64,000 nt of DNA from Helicobacter fennelliae (GCF_900451005.1 NZ_UGIB01000001.1:124001-188000); one strand, 5' to 3'; shown: positions 7,871-16,328, counted from the stretch's first letter. Numbers and translations: made by a program. The notes: a model not told the origin generated them from the letters alone.

Positions 7871-8641
7871 TTAATGTGTGCTTTGCACGCTCCAAGCGCG
7901 AATTTTGTATGGAATCTCAATCAAATGAAGATGAGCAATTTTGCCCTCTATCATTTGCAAAATCTCTTGCCAACGACTCTTACCTGCTTGAGCTTGTATA
8001 TCATTAACAGAATGCCACGCCCCCATATAACGAGATTTATCCATAATCTCTATATAATCACATTCCATAAAAAAGCATTCTTTAAAATCCCCTGTGCTTG
8101 TGAGAATCTCCTCCCATTTTTTGACATTTTGGCTTCCGCTTGAGACACGACTTAGCTCTGGCACTATGGCTTTTATCTCATGTTCAATCTCCCCAAAAAT
8201 AGAATCTTCCTTGATGTTGCGTGGATTCCAAAGTGCTGTAAAATAGCCTCCTGACTTTAAGATTCTGGCAAATTCTGGAAGAGATTTAGAAGGATCAGTC
8301 CAATGGAATGAACTCGCCATAACCACCCAATCATAAGTATTAGATTCTAGCCCTGTGGCTTCGCCACTCCCTTCACGCCAAACAATATCACATGATTTGG
8401 TATAAGCCATGCCTTCAGAGCGCATATTTGCATTTGGCTCGACACAAGTAAGCTGCAAGCCAAAGTTTGCAAGCATTTTGCTTAGTTTGCCAGTCCCTGC
8501 GCCAATCTCTGCTACTTTAAAAGATTGGATAGGTAAATGATGTGGTTTTACACACGCGATGAGCTTTTCTAATAACATCGCACTATATGCAGGACGATTA
8601 TGATAATGCTTTGCTACCTCTGTAAAATCTCCTTGTTTCAT
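7871..8641 (-). CDS. SAM-dependent methyltransferase (Cj1419/Cj1420 type)
   Basis: This 256-residue class I methyltransferase has VAEIGAGTGKLSKML (about 44-58) binding SAM, TCVEPNANMR holding the acidic residue after strand 2, and WVVMASSFHWTD as the post-motif. It is a paralogue of the 6962-7820 gene but intact and without a homopolymer. Its ATG directly follows the TGA of the 8642 frame, and AAGGAG lies within the end of that gene, so the two are coupled. By neighbourhood it is expected to methylate the phosphoramidate intermediate or nucleotide-linked donor. Confidence 0.8.
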   Translation of the reverse strand: MKQGDFTEVAKHYHNRPAYSAMLLEKLIACVKPHHLPIQSFKVAEIGAGTGKLSKMLANFGLQLTCVEPNANMRSEGMAYTKSCDIVWREGSGEATGLESNTYDWVVMASSFHWTDPSKSLPEFARILKSGGYFTALWNPRNIKEDSIFGEIEHEIKAIVPELSRVSSGSQNVKKWEEILTSTGDFKECFFMECDYIEIMDKSRYMGAWHSVNDIQAQAGKSRWQEILQMIEGKIAHLHLIEIPYKIRAWSVQSTH

Positions 8642-9163
8642 TCACTCTCCTTTGTCTAAATTAAAATACGAAAGAAACTTCTTTGTATGGATAAATTCAT
8701 CAAGAATATTTGGAAAATCACATCTTAAGATGTCTAATTCTCTATGGATTTTGTATGCAAGATCTTTGGCATAGGATTGATTATTTAAAAGCGTGGCAAT
8801 AATACGCTCTTCAGTAAATTCATAATCTTTATGTTTCTTAAGCATTTCAAAAACATAGTGTATATATTTTTGGATCTTTTGATTAAGCTCATCTTGCTGT
8901 ATAGAAGATATATTAATAGATTTTACACTAGCTAAAATCAATGGATATTGCTCATAATTTTGGACAACATAATGCTTGATAGGATAATACTCTTTAATAT
9001 GGGGTCTTTTGGCGAGTGTTATCATATCGACTTCTTGGATAGATTGCCCATTGAGACGAGAAGGTGTAGAGAGGACGAAAATCTCATTATTATATTCAAA
9101 AACATAAGGAAAACATCGAGGAAAAAGCGAGCCCTTGATAGCGGATTCTTGAATGGAATCCAA
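8642..9163 (-). CDS. C-terminal part of the phase-variable transferase, out of frame here
   Basis: This 173-codon frame can be called from TTG 9163, but in the eleven-G state it simply continues the 9942 gene: the tract is followed by KFTLKSSNNK and then remains open to the TGA at 8642. I recognise no separate domain. Hydrophilic, helix-rich sequence ends one base before the methyltransferase ATG. Confidence 0.6.
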   Translation of the reverse strand: MDSIQESAIKGSLFPRCFPYVFEYNNEIFVLSTPSRLNGQSIQEVDMITLAKRPHIKEYYPIKHYVVQNYEQYPLILASVKSINISSIQQDELNQKIQKYIHYVFEMLKKHKDYEFTEERIIATLLNNQSYAKDLAYKIHRELDILRCDFPNILDEFIHTKKFLSYFNLDKGE

Positions 9164-9942
9164 ATAAGTTGGGGTATTATCTGAGATATGAAGTTGGGTA
9201 GAAATATATGAGCTTGGAAGTTTGTTGTTTGAGCTTTTAAGGGTAAATTTGCCCCCCCCCCGACAACATCGCTAGATTGGGAATCTAAATTATAGCCAAA
9301 TTTAGAAGCAAAAGATTGCATTGTATGAAGCATACCACTATCATCAATATCGCGCATTCTTAAATAATGCACTTCACTTGCAATATGACTTACCAACGCC
9401 CGCTCTGAAGTAAAGTGAAACATCAAATGCTCGATATGATCAATTGTGAGAAAAAGATAGTTGCTTGCGTCTTCTTGCGAGTTGATTTTAGAAATAGCGT
9501 GAAACATAGATACATTAATATTGCTTTTTATGATAGAGATTGGATCGCGGATTATCTGATAAAGCGGAACTTTGTATTTTAAACTCTTAAAAATACTCGG
9601 AGCATAGGCATTAAGCGGGGCTTTATCAAATACTAAGCCATCGCTACTCTGTTTGCTAAAACCATTAAATTTCCGCCAAAAAATAAAAGGACGCACAGCC
9701 TCATAAGTCAGCACTTGACATGGCTTAGCATGGATAGATTCTAGGTAATGCAAAAAAGCAGTCAAGCCTACTCCATGCCCACCAAGAATGATATATTTAT
9801 AACTTTGTGGATGTGGAATAAAATTTGTCAAAGTAAAAATCACCTTGGCAAATGGCATTCTATCCCACAACAATCCCCATCGCCTGCCACGAATCATTTT
9901 AAGCATATTTTTAACTTTACGCATAAATACAAATAGCTGCAA
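9022..9942 (-). CDS. Phase-variable sulfotransferase-like (phosphoramidate) transferase, N-terminal part as read here
   Basis: The gene begins at TTG 9942 (AAGGAG 5 nt upstream); ATG 9924 is the alternative. It shows ILGGHGVGLTAFLHYLE near residue 52 and IIRDPISIIKSN near residue 136, the same pair of motifs as the 6934 gene, so the two are distant paralogues with a sulfotransferase-like nucleotide site. At codon 228 it meets a run of ten G. With eleven (or eight) G it reads into the 8642-9163 frame to make about 433 residues. With ten, a wrong-frame tail of about 75 residues follows. It is the first gene of the operon. Confidence 0.7.
   Translation of the reverse strand: MQLFVFMRKVKNMLKMIRGRRWGLLWDRMPFAKVIFTLTNFIPHPQSYKYIILGGHGVGLTAFLHYLESIHAKPCQVLTYEAVRPFIFWRKFNGFSKQSSDGLVFDKAPLNAYAPSIFKSLKYKVPLYQIIRDPISIIKSNINVSMFHAISKINSQEDASNYLFLTIDHIEHLMFHFTSERALVSHIASEVHYLRMRDIDDSGMLHTMQSFASKFGYNLDSQSSDVVGGGANLPLKAQTTNFQAHIFLPNFISQIIPQLIWIPFKNPLSRARFFLDVFLMFLNIIMRFSSSLHLLVSMGNLSKKSI
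9233..9269 (-). repeat. Poly-G cassette copy 2 (G10 at 9252-9261 on coding strand)
   Basis: The minus strand reads ATGTTGTC, then G10, then CAAATTTACCCTTAAAAGC, differing from copy 1 at only two or three flank positions. Here the ON frame translates the right flank as GKFTLKS, a different frame from copy 1. The similarity is therefore at DNA level and not a conserved peptide. Confidence 0.75.
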
Positions 9943-10237
9943 TCTCGCTCCTTAAGGCTTGCTTTATGATTCCTAACAAATCAAGGCAACCTAAAATTTT
10001 AGGAATACAATAAAATGTTAAAATTTAGGATTATGCCTTAACAGTACTAAAACCTACCTTAAAAGTTTCAGCCCATCGTATATGGTTTTATGCGCCAAAT
10101 TCCGTAAATTCATAGCAAAAGTTTTATAAAAACAAATTGACATCTTTGCACTAAATTTATGCTTTTAATCTTAAAAATATAATAAACAAGAGCAAAGCCA
10201 AATTTTAATCAAAAACTTGATTTTACTTCAATACAAC
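9943..10237. other. Intergenic region upstream of the phosphoramidate operon, with a perfect 14-bp palindrome
   Basis: This AT-rich stretch separates the RiPP ligase from the first operon gene. It contains the perfect palindrome CCTAAAATTTTAGG at 9990-10003, about 50 bp before the operon start, and a related half-site (TTAAAATTTAGGA) near 10018-10030. This could be an operator or a weak terminator. A clear -10/-35 pair for the operon was not identified with confidence. Confidence 0.4.
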
Positions 10238-11221
10238 CTAGCCTAAATGCTGTTTTGCCCACCTAGCTATGCCCCCGCTTATATCAAGCCCTGCTAAATC
10301 CTCTATCCAAAGCCACTGCCCACAGCAATTTATCTCTAAAAACACCCATTCATCATCAGGCGTTACGATAAAATCCAAAGCCCCATACTCTAAATTCATC
10401 TCTTTTAAAAGCTCATTTACTTTTGAAGTGATTTCACTTGGTGCTTGTATGCGCTTATGAGGGGTTTTAGCCAAATCATATCTACGCCAATCCTCGCAAG
10501 CTATCTTTGATTTTTGCGATTCTATCTTGCAGATGAAATGCTCTTTGCCGATGGTGGTATAACGCACTTCATAAGCTTTTGCAATATATTCTTGCAAGAC
10601 TATGGGATTTTCCCCGCTTAGTTTAAAATGCTCAAGTTCTCTTGTGTGTATGCGATTAGCATAAATGCCTTGCATAAAGCCATTTTTGTCTTTTTCGTAT
10701 AATTCTTGGTTGAAAAGCTTTAGGATAATATCATCATTGCAGGATTTTGCAAATTCTATAAGCTCGTGTTTTTCATTGCTAACTATGGTTTTTGGCATTT
10801 TTAAGCCAAGTTTTTGAGCAAGTGCCATTTGATAGTATTTATTATCACTTTTTATGGCATCTGAGATAGGATTAAGCCAAGGTAAAGGCTTTAAGCTTAC
10901 AAAAAGTCCCAAAAGTGTGGCGTTAAATTCATTACGCCAAATTTTAAAGTTTATACTTTGAAGCTCTTCTTTTTCCTCTAAGCTTAATTCAACAAAGAAT
11001 TTCCTCAGCCACACACAAGAAATTTCATCGCTTTGCACGCTTGTATCTTGGGTTTTTATATGCCATTTATTATTTTTGAAAGTGATAAGGATATTTTGTA
11101 AAGATTCTAAATCTAAATTGAGCCTAAAATAAGGAATTTTAAGCTCGTTTAATTTAAGAATTACTCTATCAGTGTGAGCGTCAGCTTTTTCGCTTAAAGA
11201 TGAGTAGCATTGATATCTCAA
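10238..11221 (-). CDS. ATP-grasp RiPP maturase (MvdC/MvdD-like graspetide ligase)
   Basis: The 327-residue protein has the layout of ATP-grasp peptide ligases that make ester or amide side-chain rings in microviridin-type RiPPs. It has an N-terminal substrate domain with VWLRKFF near residue 70, then a DNKYYQMALAQKLGLKMPKT segment near residue 127. The central VLQEYIAKAYEVR motif is near residue 208, and the C-terminal metal and ATP site GALDFIVTPDDEWVFLEIN is near residue 280-298. Translation starts at TTG 11221, whose bases overlap the TGA of the precursor gene (TTGA), so the pair is coupled. No second ligase, acetyltransferase or transporter lies next to it. Confidence 0.8.
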   Translation of the reverse strand: MRYQCYSSLSEKADAHTDRVILKLNELKIPYFRLNLDLESLQNILITFKNNKWHIKTQDTSVQSDEISCVWLRKFFVELSLEEKEELQSINFKIWRNEFNATLLGLFVSLKPLPWLNPISDAIKSDNKYYQMALAQKLGLKMPKTIVSNEKHELIEFAKSCNDDIILKLFNQELYEKDKNGFMQGIYANRIHTRELEHFKLSGENPIVLQEYIAKAYEVRYTTIGKEHFICKIESQKSKIACEDWRRYDLAKTPHKRIQAPSEITSKVNELLKEMNLEYGALDFIVTPDDEWVFLEINCCGQWLWIEDLAGLDISGGIARWAKQHLG

Positions 11222-11433
11222 ATAGCCAATAAACCCTCATTAGGTCTATCGCTATCACTTCTATTGTCTGTTTCTGCAGCATAGGTGCTTGAATTAGTTC
11301 CAGTCGGTGCGCCACTTGCATAAATTTCATAAATATCGTTATTTGCAGGTTGCCACTCCCATTTGCCTTGTGTTTTTGAATATCCTTCCATAGATTCTAA
11401 AAATCTACTTGAGAAAACTTTTATTTTTTTCAT
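11218..11433 (-). CDS. Putative graspetide precursor peptide
   Basis: This 71-residue peptide is encoded immediately upstream of the ATP-grasp ligase with a 4-bp overlap, and has a strong RBS (AAGGAG at 11440-11445). The leader contains VFSSRFLESMEG at residues 6-17, resembling the PFFARFLE helix that microviridin ligases recognise. The C-terminal third is rich in side chains suited to ring formation: Thr/Ser at 44, 46, 48-50, 55, 59 and 61, and Glu/Asp at 54, 56, 60, 62 and 66. The microviridin core TxKYPSDW is absent, so the ring pattern would be different. There is no double-glycine cleavage site. The product and its activity are unknown. Confidence 0.75.
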   Translation of the reverse strand: MKKIKVFSSRFLESMEGYSKTQGKWEWQPANNDIYEIYASGAPTGTNSSTYAAETDNRSDSDRPNEGLLAI

Positions 11434-11778
11434 TTTAAACTCCTTTTGATAAAATAAAATAAAATAAAATTATAGTTTTTTTTTAATTTAAGATTAAAAA
11501 ATAATTTACAAAAATTTAAACTCTTAGCTTAAACTTTTTAACTGCCCCTTTAATCAACCTTAAATCATTTTGGCTCAATTTGCTCAATATATCTTGATAT
11601 TTTTTACTTAGATTTTGCGTAAGTTTGCTTGTAACTTTGTGTTATTTTGGCTAAATCTTCGCTCTATCTTTGCCCTAAAAGGAAAGTATATTTACTTTGT
11701 TTGGCTTACAATATATTCATAATATAAGAATGTATCTCATGATTATATTATACAAAATAAAACTGCAAGGAGACAAAA
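11434..11778. promoter_or_regulatory. Divergent promoter region between RiPP locus and aldehyde dehydrogenase
   Basis: This very AT-rich gap serves genes in both directions. On the minus strand a perfect TATAAT (11469-11474 on the plus strand as ATTATA) lies 36 bp before the precursor ATG and is the likely -10 box. Between it and the RBS is a short run of AAAAT units (11451-11470). On the plus side, TTATATTATAC near 11742-11752 and AAGGAG before 11779 suit the aldehyde dehydrogenase gene. Confidence 0.5.
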
Positions 11779-13284
11779 ATGAGTCAATACAAAGAAAGCA
11801 AAAAAGTATTCAAATCGCGCTATGAGAACTTTATCGGAGGCAAATGGGTGGCTCCAAAAGATGGCAAATACACAGAAAACAAAAGCCCTATTAATGGCGA
11901 AACACTCTGCGAAGTGCCTTCTTCAAGCCCTCAAGATGTCGAATTAGCCCTTGATGCTGCGACAAAAGCAAAAGATTCTTGGGGAGCAACTAGCGTGGGT
12001 GAGCGATCGAGAATCCTCCTTAAGATCGCCGATAGAATCGAGGAGAATCTAGAAAAAATAGCACATGCAGAAACTTGGGATAATGGCAAACCTATCCGCG
12101 AAACGCTCAATGCTGATATTCCTCTTGCAATCGATCATTTTCGCTACTTTGCTGGCTGTATCAGAGCACAAGAAGGGGCGATTAGCGATATAGATAATGA
12201 TACTGTTGCTTACCATTTTCACGAGCCACTAGGCGTTGTGGGGCAGATTATTCCTTGGAATTTTCCACTCCTTATGGCTGCATGGAAAATCGCGCCCGCA
12301 CTTGCCGCAGGCAATACAATCGTAATGAAGCCAGCCTCACCAACTCCTGCAAGCATTTTGGTGCTACTTGAGTGTATCGCTGATCTCTTGCCTGAAGGCA
12401 CACTAAATATCGTAAATGGTAGCGGTGGCAAAATCGGCAAGCACCTTGCTACAAGCCCAAAAATCTCTAAAGTTGCCTTTACTGGATCAACGAGTGTCGG
12501 ACGACAAATTATGCAATTTGCAACAGAAAACATTATCCCCTCTACATTAGAGCTTGGTGGCAAATCCCCTAATATTTTCTTTCCTGATATTTTTGATTAT
12601 GAAGATGCGTATCTTGACAAGGCGATTGAGGGCTTGGTGCTATTTGCATTCAATCAAGGTGAAGTCTGCACCTGCCCTAGCCGAGCACTCGTGCATGAAA
12701 GTATTTATGATAAATTTATAGAGAAAGTCCTAGAGCGCGTCAAAGCAATCAAACAAGGCAATCCACTTGATCCTAGCACAATGATCGGCGCGCAAGTCGA
12801 TGAGAATCAAGTCAATACGATTTTAAACTACATCAAAATAGGCAAAGAAGAAGGTGCAGAGTGCCTCATCGGTGGCGAGCGCAATACGCAAGGCGATCTT
12901 GCAAAAGGGTGCTTTATCAAGCCTACGATTTTCAAAGGGCATAACAAAATGAGAATCTTCCAAGAAGAAATCTTTGGTCCTGTGCTAGCCCTCACGACTT
13001 TCAAAGATGACAAAGAAGCTTTAGAAATCGCAAATGACACGATCTATGGGCTAGGAAGCGGAATCTGGACTCGCGATATAAATCGAGCGTATCGCTTTGG
13101 GCGCGGAATCAAGGCAGGAAGAGTATGGACAAATTGCTATCACGCTTATCCAGCACATGCGGCATTTGGTGGCTACAAACAAAGTGGAATCGGTCGTGAA
13201 ACGCACAAAATGATGCTTGAGCATTACCAACAAACCAAAAATATCTTAGTCAGTTACAGCATTAATAAGCTCGGATTTTTCTAA
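11779..13284 (+). CDS. NAD(P)-dependent aldehyde dehydrogenase
   Basis: The 501-residue protein is a full-length ALDH superfamily member. It has the cofactor loop [21 protein letters not shown] (near 155), the [11 protein letters not shown]ossmann turn (near 233), the general base in LELGGKSPN (near 258) and the catalytic Cys in [11 protein letters not shown] (near 293). The double-Cys form and its partners are typical of acetaldehyde or short-chain aldehyde dehydrogenases of the AldB/ExaC type. A zinc alcohol dehydrogenase and a DUF779 protein follow downstream, the set often found with such enzymes, which suggests alcohol and aldehyde oxidation or detoxification. Confidence 0.88.
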   Translation: MSQYKESKKVFKSRYENFIGGKWVAPKDGKYTENKSPINGETLCEVPSSSPQDVELALDAATKAKDSWGATSVGERSRILLKIADRIEENLEKIAHAETWDNGKPIRETLNADIPLAIDHFRYFAGCIRAQEGAISDIDNDTVAYHFHEPLGVVGQIIPWNFPLLMAAWKIAPALAAGNTIVMKPASPTPASILVLLECIADLLPEGTLNIVNGSGGKIGKHLATSPKISKVAFTGSTSVGRQIMQFATENIIPSTLELGGKSPNIFFPDIFDYEDAYLDKAIEGLVLFAFNQGEVCTCPSRALVHESIYDKFIEKVLERVKAIKQGNPLDPSTMIGAQVDENQVNTILNYIKIGKEEGAECLIGGERNTQGDLAKGCFIKPTIFKGHNKMRIFQEEIFGPVLALTTFKDDKEALEIANDTIYGLGSGIWTRDINRAYRFGRGIKAGRVWTNCYHAYPAHAAFGGYKQSGIGRETHKMMLEHYQQTKNILVSYSINKLGFF

Positions 13285-14030
13285 GATCGCGCCCTGCCGC
13301 CCGAAAAAAAGAAAAATAAAGTAAAGAAAAGCAAGATAAGGTATCTTAAATGTGGAAAGAGACGATCAGCCATTTATAGTATAGAATCTAGATTCCAAAT
13401 CCTAGCTTTTTGGTAAATTTTGCGGATTGCATCGGCTTACTCATTGCGACGCACGATATAGTGCGACTCACTCGCTCGCCTTGCAAAACCCCAAAATTTA
13501 TTCAAAAATCTAGAATTTCTTTACGCTCTTTGTAATTGCCATAGAATCTTGGATTCCATACAGACCCAATGGTGCATTAAGAAATCCTCTATTTTTTATT
13601 TTTTAGGCGATCGTTAAAATGGTTAAATTTTTGTTAAACTTTGTGAATATATTTATAGAAGGAATATCTAAAAATGGCGTGGGTATTCCTTGGGTTTTTA
13701 GTTTGCCATTTGGGGTTGTTTGTTTATGGGGATTAGATTCTGTGAATATAAATCGCAAGGGTTAGAATCAAAAAATTGAGTCGTGAAAATCTCAAACCCT
13801 AATCCAAAACGATTCAAACGAGAATCTAGATTCTGCATAGATAAACATTAAGGATTACACATTAGATTCTGATTGGATTCTATGGATTCCATAAAGTATG
13901 GGTAGTGGCTTTATGGATATAAGGAGTGCTGCAACACTCCTTCACTACAAACGAACTACAAAACGAATGTAGGACATGGATTATACTTCAAAATCCATAT
14001 AAATGTCCTCAAAACTACAAAGGATATTGT
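13285..14030. other. Non-coding gap with composite intergenic repeats
   Basis: About 750 bp without a credible gene. From about 13381 to 13530 it carries a repeat module (GGTAAATTTTGCGGATTGCATCGG onward) shared with 40881-41040. This is followed at about 13574-13604 by a fragment of the repeat also seen at 27894 and 33382 (GCATTAAGAAATCCTCTATTTTTTA). The inverted pair AGAATCTAGATTCT lies at 13821-13834. The final 100 bp presumably hold the alcohol dehydrogenase promoter and leader. Confidence 0.6.
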
Positions 14031-15089
14031 ATGACAAAAAAAATGAAAGCAGCCGTAGTCGAACAATTTGGCACACCATTAGTAATCAAAGAAGTCAATA
14101 TACCAAAACCACGTGCTGGCGAAGTGCTAGTCAAAATAGAAGCTTGTGGCGTTTGCCATACGGATTTGCACGCTGTCGAGGGGGATTGGCCTGTGAAAGC
14201 AAACCTAAAAGCTCTGGCTGGTGGCGGGTTTATACCCGGACATGAGGGAGTGGGCTATGTTGTCGAAGTCGGTCAAGGTGTAACTCATATCAAAGAAGGC
14301 GATGCTGTGGGGATACCTTGGCTTTATAGTGCTTGTGGGCATTGCGAGCATTGTATGGGTGGCTGGGAGACACTGTGTGAAAGCCAGCAAAATGGCGGAT
14401 ATTCTGTCAATGGTGGATTTGCTGAATACGCCATTGCTGATGCAAATTATGTCGGAATCCTCAAAAAAGATTCTGACTTTCTCAATATCGCCCCCATTTT
14501 ATGTGCGGGAGTAACCGTGTATAAGGGACTCAAAATGACAGAGGCAAAACCCGGACAATGGGTAACAATCTCTGGAATCGGGGGATTGGGGCATTTAGCC
14601 GTCCAATACGCTAAGGCTATGGGGCTTAATGTAGCAGCGATTGATGTGGCTGATGATAAGCTAGAGCTCGCCAAACAATATGGCGCAAGTGTCGTTGCAA
14701 ACGCAAGAGATCTCGGTGAGGAAGGCACGATCAAACATATCGTAAAAGAGACAGATGGCGGGACACATGGCGTGCTTGTAACCGCTGTGCATCCTGTCGC
14801 GTTTAAGCAGGCTGTCGGCGTAGTGAGACGAGGCGGAACAGTCGCTATGAATGGACTTCCACCCGGAGATTTTCCTATCAATATTTTTAATATGATCCTC
14901 AATGGCATAACTATTCGTGGCTCAATCGTAGGGACAAGACTTGACTTACAAGAAGCAATCAATTTCGCCCAAGAAGAAAAAGTGCATGCGCATGTAGCTC
15001 CTGCGGCACTAGAGGATATAAATAATGTCTTTGACAAAATGCGACATGGCAAAATTGATGGTCGCATAGTCTTAGATTTTAGAAATTAG
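14031..15089 (+). CDS. Zinc-dependent alcohol dehydrogenase (AdhP-like)
   Basis: The protein has 352 residues if begun at ATG 14031, which has AAAGGA upstream; an open extension to 13926 lacks these signals. It is a medium-chain dehydrogenase with the catalytic zinc ligand Cys in GVCHTDLHA (near 37), His in PGHEGVG (near 64), structural zinc cysteines in [15 protein letters not shown] (near 93-107) and the NAD-binding turn [12 protein letters not shown] (near 172). It likely interconverts short-chain alcohols and aldehydes, working with the aldehyde dehydrogenase upstream. The DUF779 gene follows 20 bp downstream, probably in the same transcript. Confidence 0.88.
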   Translation: MTKKMKAAVVEQFGTPLVIKEVNIPKPRAGEVLVKIEACGVCHTDLHAVEGDWPVKANLKALAGGGFIPGHEGVGYVVEVGQGVTHIKEGDAVGIPWLYSACGHCEHCMGGWETLCESQQNGGYSVNGGFAEYAIADANYVGILKKDSDFLNIAPILCAGVTVYKGLKMTEAKPGQWVTISGIGGLGHLAVQYAKAMGLNVAAIDVADDKLELAKQYGASVVANARDLGEEGTIKHIVKETDGGTHGVLVTAVHPVAFKQAVGVVRRGGTVAMNGLPPGDFPINIFNMILNGITIRGSIVGTRLDLQEAINFAQEEKVHAHVAPAALEDINNVFDKMRHGKIDGRIVLDFRN

Positions 15090-15109
15090 CTAAAAATTAA
15101 GGAGAAAAT

Positions 15110-15487
15110 ATGCTACCGCCTCGAGTCATAGCGACAGATTCTGCACTAGATCTCATCAAAGATATGCAGTGTGCGCATGGTGAGATTATTTTTTATCAAT
15201 CAGGTGGCTGCTGTGATGGCTCTGTGCCGTATTGCTACCAAAAAGATGATTTTAAGATCGGTGAGAATGATATATTGCTAGGGCTCATTGGTGGGGTCAA
15301 ATTTTATATACACAAAGCGCAGTTTGAATACTGGAAACACACGCAACTCATCATTGACGCGCAAACTGGAAATGGAAGTGAATTTTCTCTTGAATATGGA
15401 AGTGGCAAAAGATTTGTGCTTGCATCAAGGATTTTCAGCAATGATGAGATAGAGAGATTAGAGAGTGGAGCCAAAAAGGCTTACTAA
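15110..15487 (+). CDS. DUF779 family protein
   Basis: This small protein (125 residues) matches DUF779: the Cys pair in YQSGGCCDGS (near 35-41), CYQ after it, and LIGGVKFYI in the middle. Members are nearly always encoded beside acetaldehyde/aldehyde or alcohol dehydrogenases, as here. Their biochemical role is not settled; a redox or metal-linked accessory role would fit the cysteines. GGAG precedes the ATG, and a hairpin terminator follows the stop. Confidence 0.8.
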   Translation: MLPPRVIATDSALDLIKDMQCAHGEIIFYQSGGCCDGSVPYCYQKDDFKIGENDILLGLIGGVKFYIHKAQFEYWKHTQLIIDAQTGNGSEFSLEYGSGKRFVLASRIFSNDEIERLESGAKKAY

Positions 15488-15517
15488 AAGAGAATCTAAA
15501 CTTTAGATTCTGCTTTT
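15486..15517. terminator. Hairpin terminator built from an inverted AGAATCTAAA pair
   Basis: AAAAG, then AGAATCTAAA, a C loop, TTTAGATTCT, G and CTTTT form a stem of about 15 pairs right after the DUF779 stop, with A and T runs on both sides. It should end the dehydrogenase transcript. Its stem is two copies of the word over-represented in this genome. Confidence 0.65.
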
Positions 15518-15716
15518 ACCTCTCAATACCCCAATAATCAAAGATTCTGCGATAAAAACCAAAAATTCAATCCTTCAACTCATTTTTATTATTTTTGACA
15601 AAAAATTGTCTTTTTTGCATGATAAATATTAATAAAACATTGTATTTAAGTTTATTTTATGGGGGGCTAGAATCTTTCTTTTATTTTATATTTACCACAA
15701 ATGGTTGGAGGATCAA

Positions 15717-16328
15717 ATGATTACAAAGTCTGAAGTTCAAAATGCATTATATGAATGGCAAACCTTAGAAAATGGCAAATACAGAGAAAATGAATTAGCC
15801 TTGATAGATCTTGTAAAACATTATAAATCCAATGACAGCTTAAAATCTATTTTATTAAAAATTGCCACTCTTAATGAATTTTATAGCACAAACATCAAAA
15901 GAGCTTTTAGTATGGCTAATCATATTTTAAAACTTGATATTGATACAAAACTCAAAGCACTAAAAGATTCTCCACATAATGAACTGCGATGTTGCAAAGA
16001 ATTAGTGCATAGTATAGCAAATCTTGAGAGCAAGAATTTTATTTCATTTGCTAGCAAATATTGCTCATTTCATAATCAAGAACTTTTCCCAATTTTTGAT
16101 AATCTAGTCGCAAAAGTGCTATGCCAATTACAAAAATCTGATAATTTTAGTGATTTTAATCCAAGGCGTTTTGCAAATAATCCACAACATCAATTACGAG
16201 ATTACGCAATATTTAAAAAAGCAATTTTAGATTTTATAAATTTTTATGATTTAAAAGATTTTAACTTCAAGGAGATTGATAGATTTTTGTGGCAAAAAGG
16301 CAGAAAAGAATTTGGAAGTGCAAAATGA
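15717..16328 (+). CDS. Protein of unknown function in AT-rich accessory patch
   Basis: The 203-residue protein starts at ATG 15717, behind GGAGG, and not at a TTG upstream. It is soluble and mostly helical. A central SFASKYCSFHNQELFPIFDN segment and a C-terminal DRFLWQKGR stand out. I have the impression that similar central segments occur in uncharacterised proteins of accessory regions, but no function can be stated. The base composition is distinctly more AT-rich than the flanking metabolic genes, suggesting acquisition. Its TGA overlaps the ATG of the following lipoprotein frame (ATGA). Confidence 0.6.
   Translation: MITKSEVQNALYEWQTLENGKYRENELALIDLVKHYKSNDSLKSILLKIATLNEFYSTNIKRAFSMANHILKLDIDTKLKALKDSPHNELRCCKELVHSIANLESKNFISFASKYCSFHNQELFPIFDNLVAKVLCQLQKSDNFSDFNPRRFANNPQHQLRDYAIFKKAILDFINFYDLKDFNFKEIDRFLWQKGRKEFGSAK

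Noticed and set aside
14447..15067. 206-codon minus-strand frame
   Set aside because: Shadow of the zinc alcohol dehydrogenase gene; it has low-complexity Ser/Ala/Pro content and no RBS.
15661..15666. G6 run as a phase-variable promoter element
   Set aside because: Too short for high-frequency slippage, and about 50 bp before the gene with no -10/-35 spacing evidence.
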